A model generated the notes under the pieces. The model made no database searches and had not been told where the DNA came from. It worked only from the letters and a program-made list of their open reading frames with translations. From assembly GCA_025350445.1 (NCBI GenBank), contig JANXXV010000759.1, forward strand, positions 1 through 13,664: a stretch of DNA of 13,664 bases. Direction: 5' to 3'. A program made the position numbers and the translations under genes. Below, one piece after another: positions 13,535-13,664 of the stretch (the first letter of the stretch is position 1; every line of letters begins with the position of its first letter). The stretch is from Bryobacteraceae bacterium. Its GTDB lineage: Bacteria; Acidobacteriota; Terriglobia; Bryobacterales; Bryobacteraceae.

Positions 13535-13582
13535 CCATGGGCCGAAGGCTATGGTCCGGGAAAGAAATAGTAAGATCGAGGA

Positions 13583-13664
13583 ATGAAAAGACTAGCTGTT
13601 GTGGCCGTCTTATTCATCGCCGCATTGCAAGCTCAGGCGCCGGAGGGGAAAAAGCCGTCGGTTG
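13583..13664 (+). CDS. Start of a gene for a secreted protein (cut by the window end)
   Basis: An open frame begins MKRLAVVAVLFIAALQAQ and continues APEGKKPSV to the window end. The Lys-Arg start, hydrophobic core and AxA-like LQAQA site look like a Sec signal peptide, so the product is exported. Only about 27 residues are visible and the family cannot be told. GAGG (13578-13581) is 1 nt from the ATG, too close for a normal ribosome site; TAAGAT (13571-13576) ends 6 nt upstream and could be a -10 box for a leaderless mRNA. The gene is divergent from fur. Confidence 0.7.
   Translation, partial: MKRLAVVAVLFIAALQAQAPEGKKPSV

Overview
The window looks like chromosomal DNA from a soil-type Acidobacteriota, most like the Bryobacter/Solibacter group. 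This rests on gene content and protein character (a fused FadJ/FadB beta-oxidation enzyme next to a thiolase, an FHA-GAF-PP2C phosphatase, a DUF6496 protein, an archaeal-style threonine synthase), fairly high GC and tight gene packing. It is an inference; no rRNA or other taxonomic marker is present. No tRNA, rRNA, CRISPR array, transposase, integrase or phage gene was seen.

Layout. (1) 51-791, minus: an HpcH/HpaI-type aldolase, divergent from (2) a plus-strand cluster at 849-4763: fused enoyl-CoA hydratase/3-hydroxyacyl-CoA dehydrogenase, thiolase (ATGA overlap), a small basic DUF6496 protein and a two-CBS-domain protein. (3) 4764-4890 is a convergent gap holding two hairpins that resemble an interspersed repeat. 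(4) 4891-9364, minus: a tightly packed run read as thrC, metF, PAP2 phosphatase, diacylglycerol-kinase-like lipid kinase and metallophosphoesterase, with 4-nt or longer overlaps or very short gaps. (5) 9420-9869, plus: a GNAT acetyltransferase, divergent from thrC. (6) 9835-13409, minus: a Fur-family regulator, an FHA-GAF-PP2C phosphatase, a secreted MA-type metallopeptidase and a tiny membrane protein. (7) 13583 to the end, plus: the start of a gene with a signal peptide, divergent from fur.

How the genes work together. fadJ and fadA together supply the last three steps of the beta-oxidation cycle. thrC and metF serve threonine and methionine metabolism. The PAP2 phosphatase and lipid kinase have opposing chemistries (removing and adding a lipid phosphate). 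The fur cluster joins metal sensing to a phosphatase with a phosphopeptide-binding domain and to an envelope peptidase.

Main observation. The last gene of the fur cluster starts at 10008 (minus) with a good Shine-Dalgarno sequence. It encodes one membrane helix and runs into an in-frame TGA after the residues GVPT. The frame stays open for 27 more codons to a TAA, with a Cys five residues after the TGA and a charged tail. GC-rich hairpins lie just downstream of the TGA, one with a loop starting GU 24 nt after it. This is the layout of a bacterial selenoprotein, so I propose a 57-residue membrane selenoprotein that automatic annotation would cut to 29 residues or miss. Other points: an apparent ATT start codon for the metallophosphoesterase, a TACACT-N7-ATG arrangement before two genes that suggests leaderless mRNAs, and a one-helix micro-ORF directly upstream of and in frame with fur.
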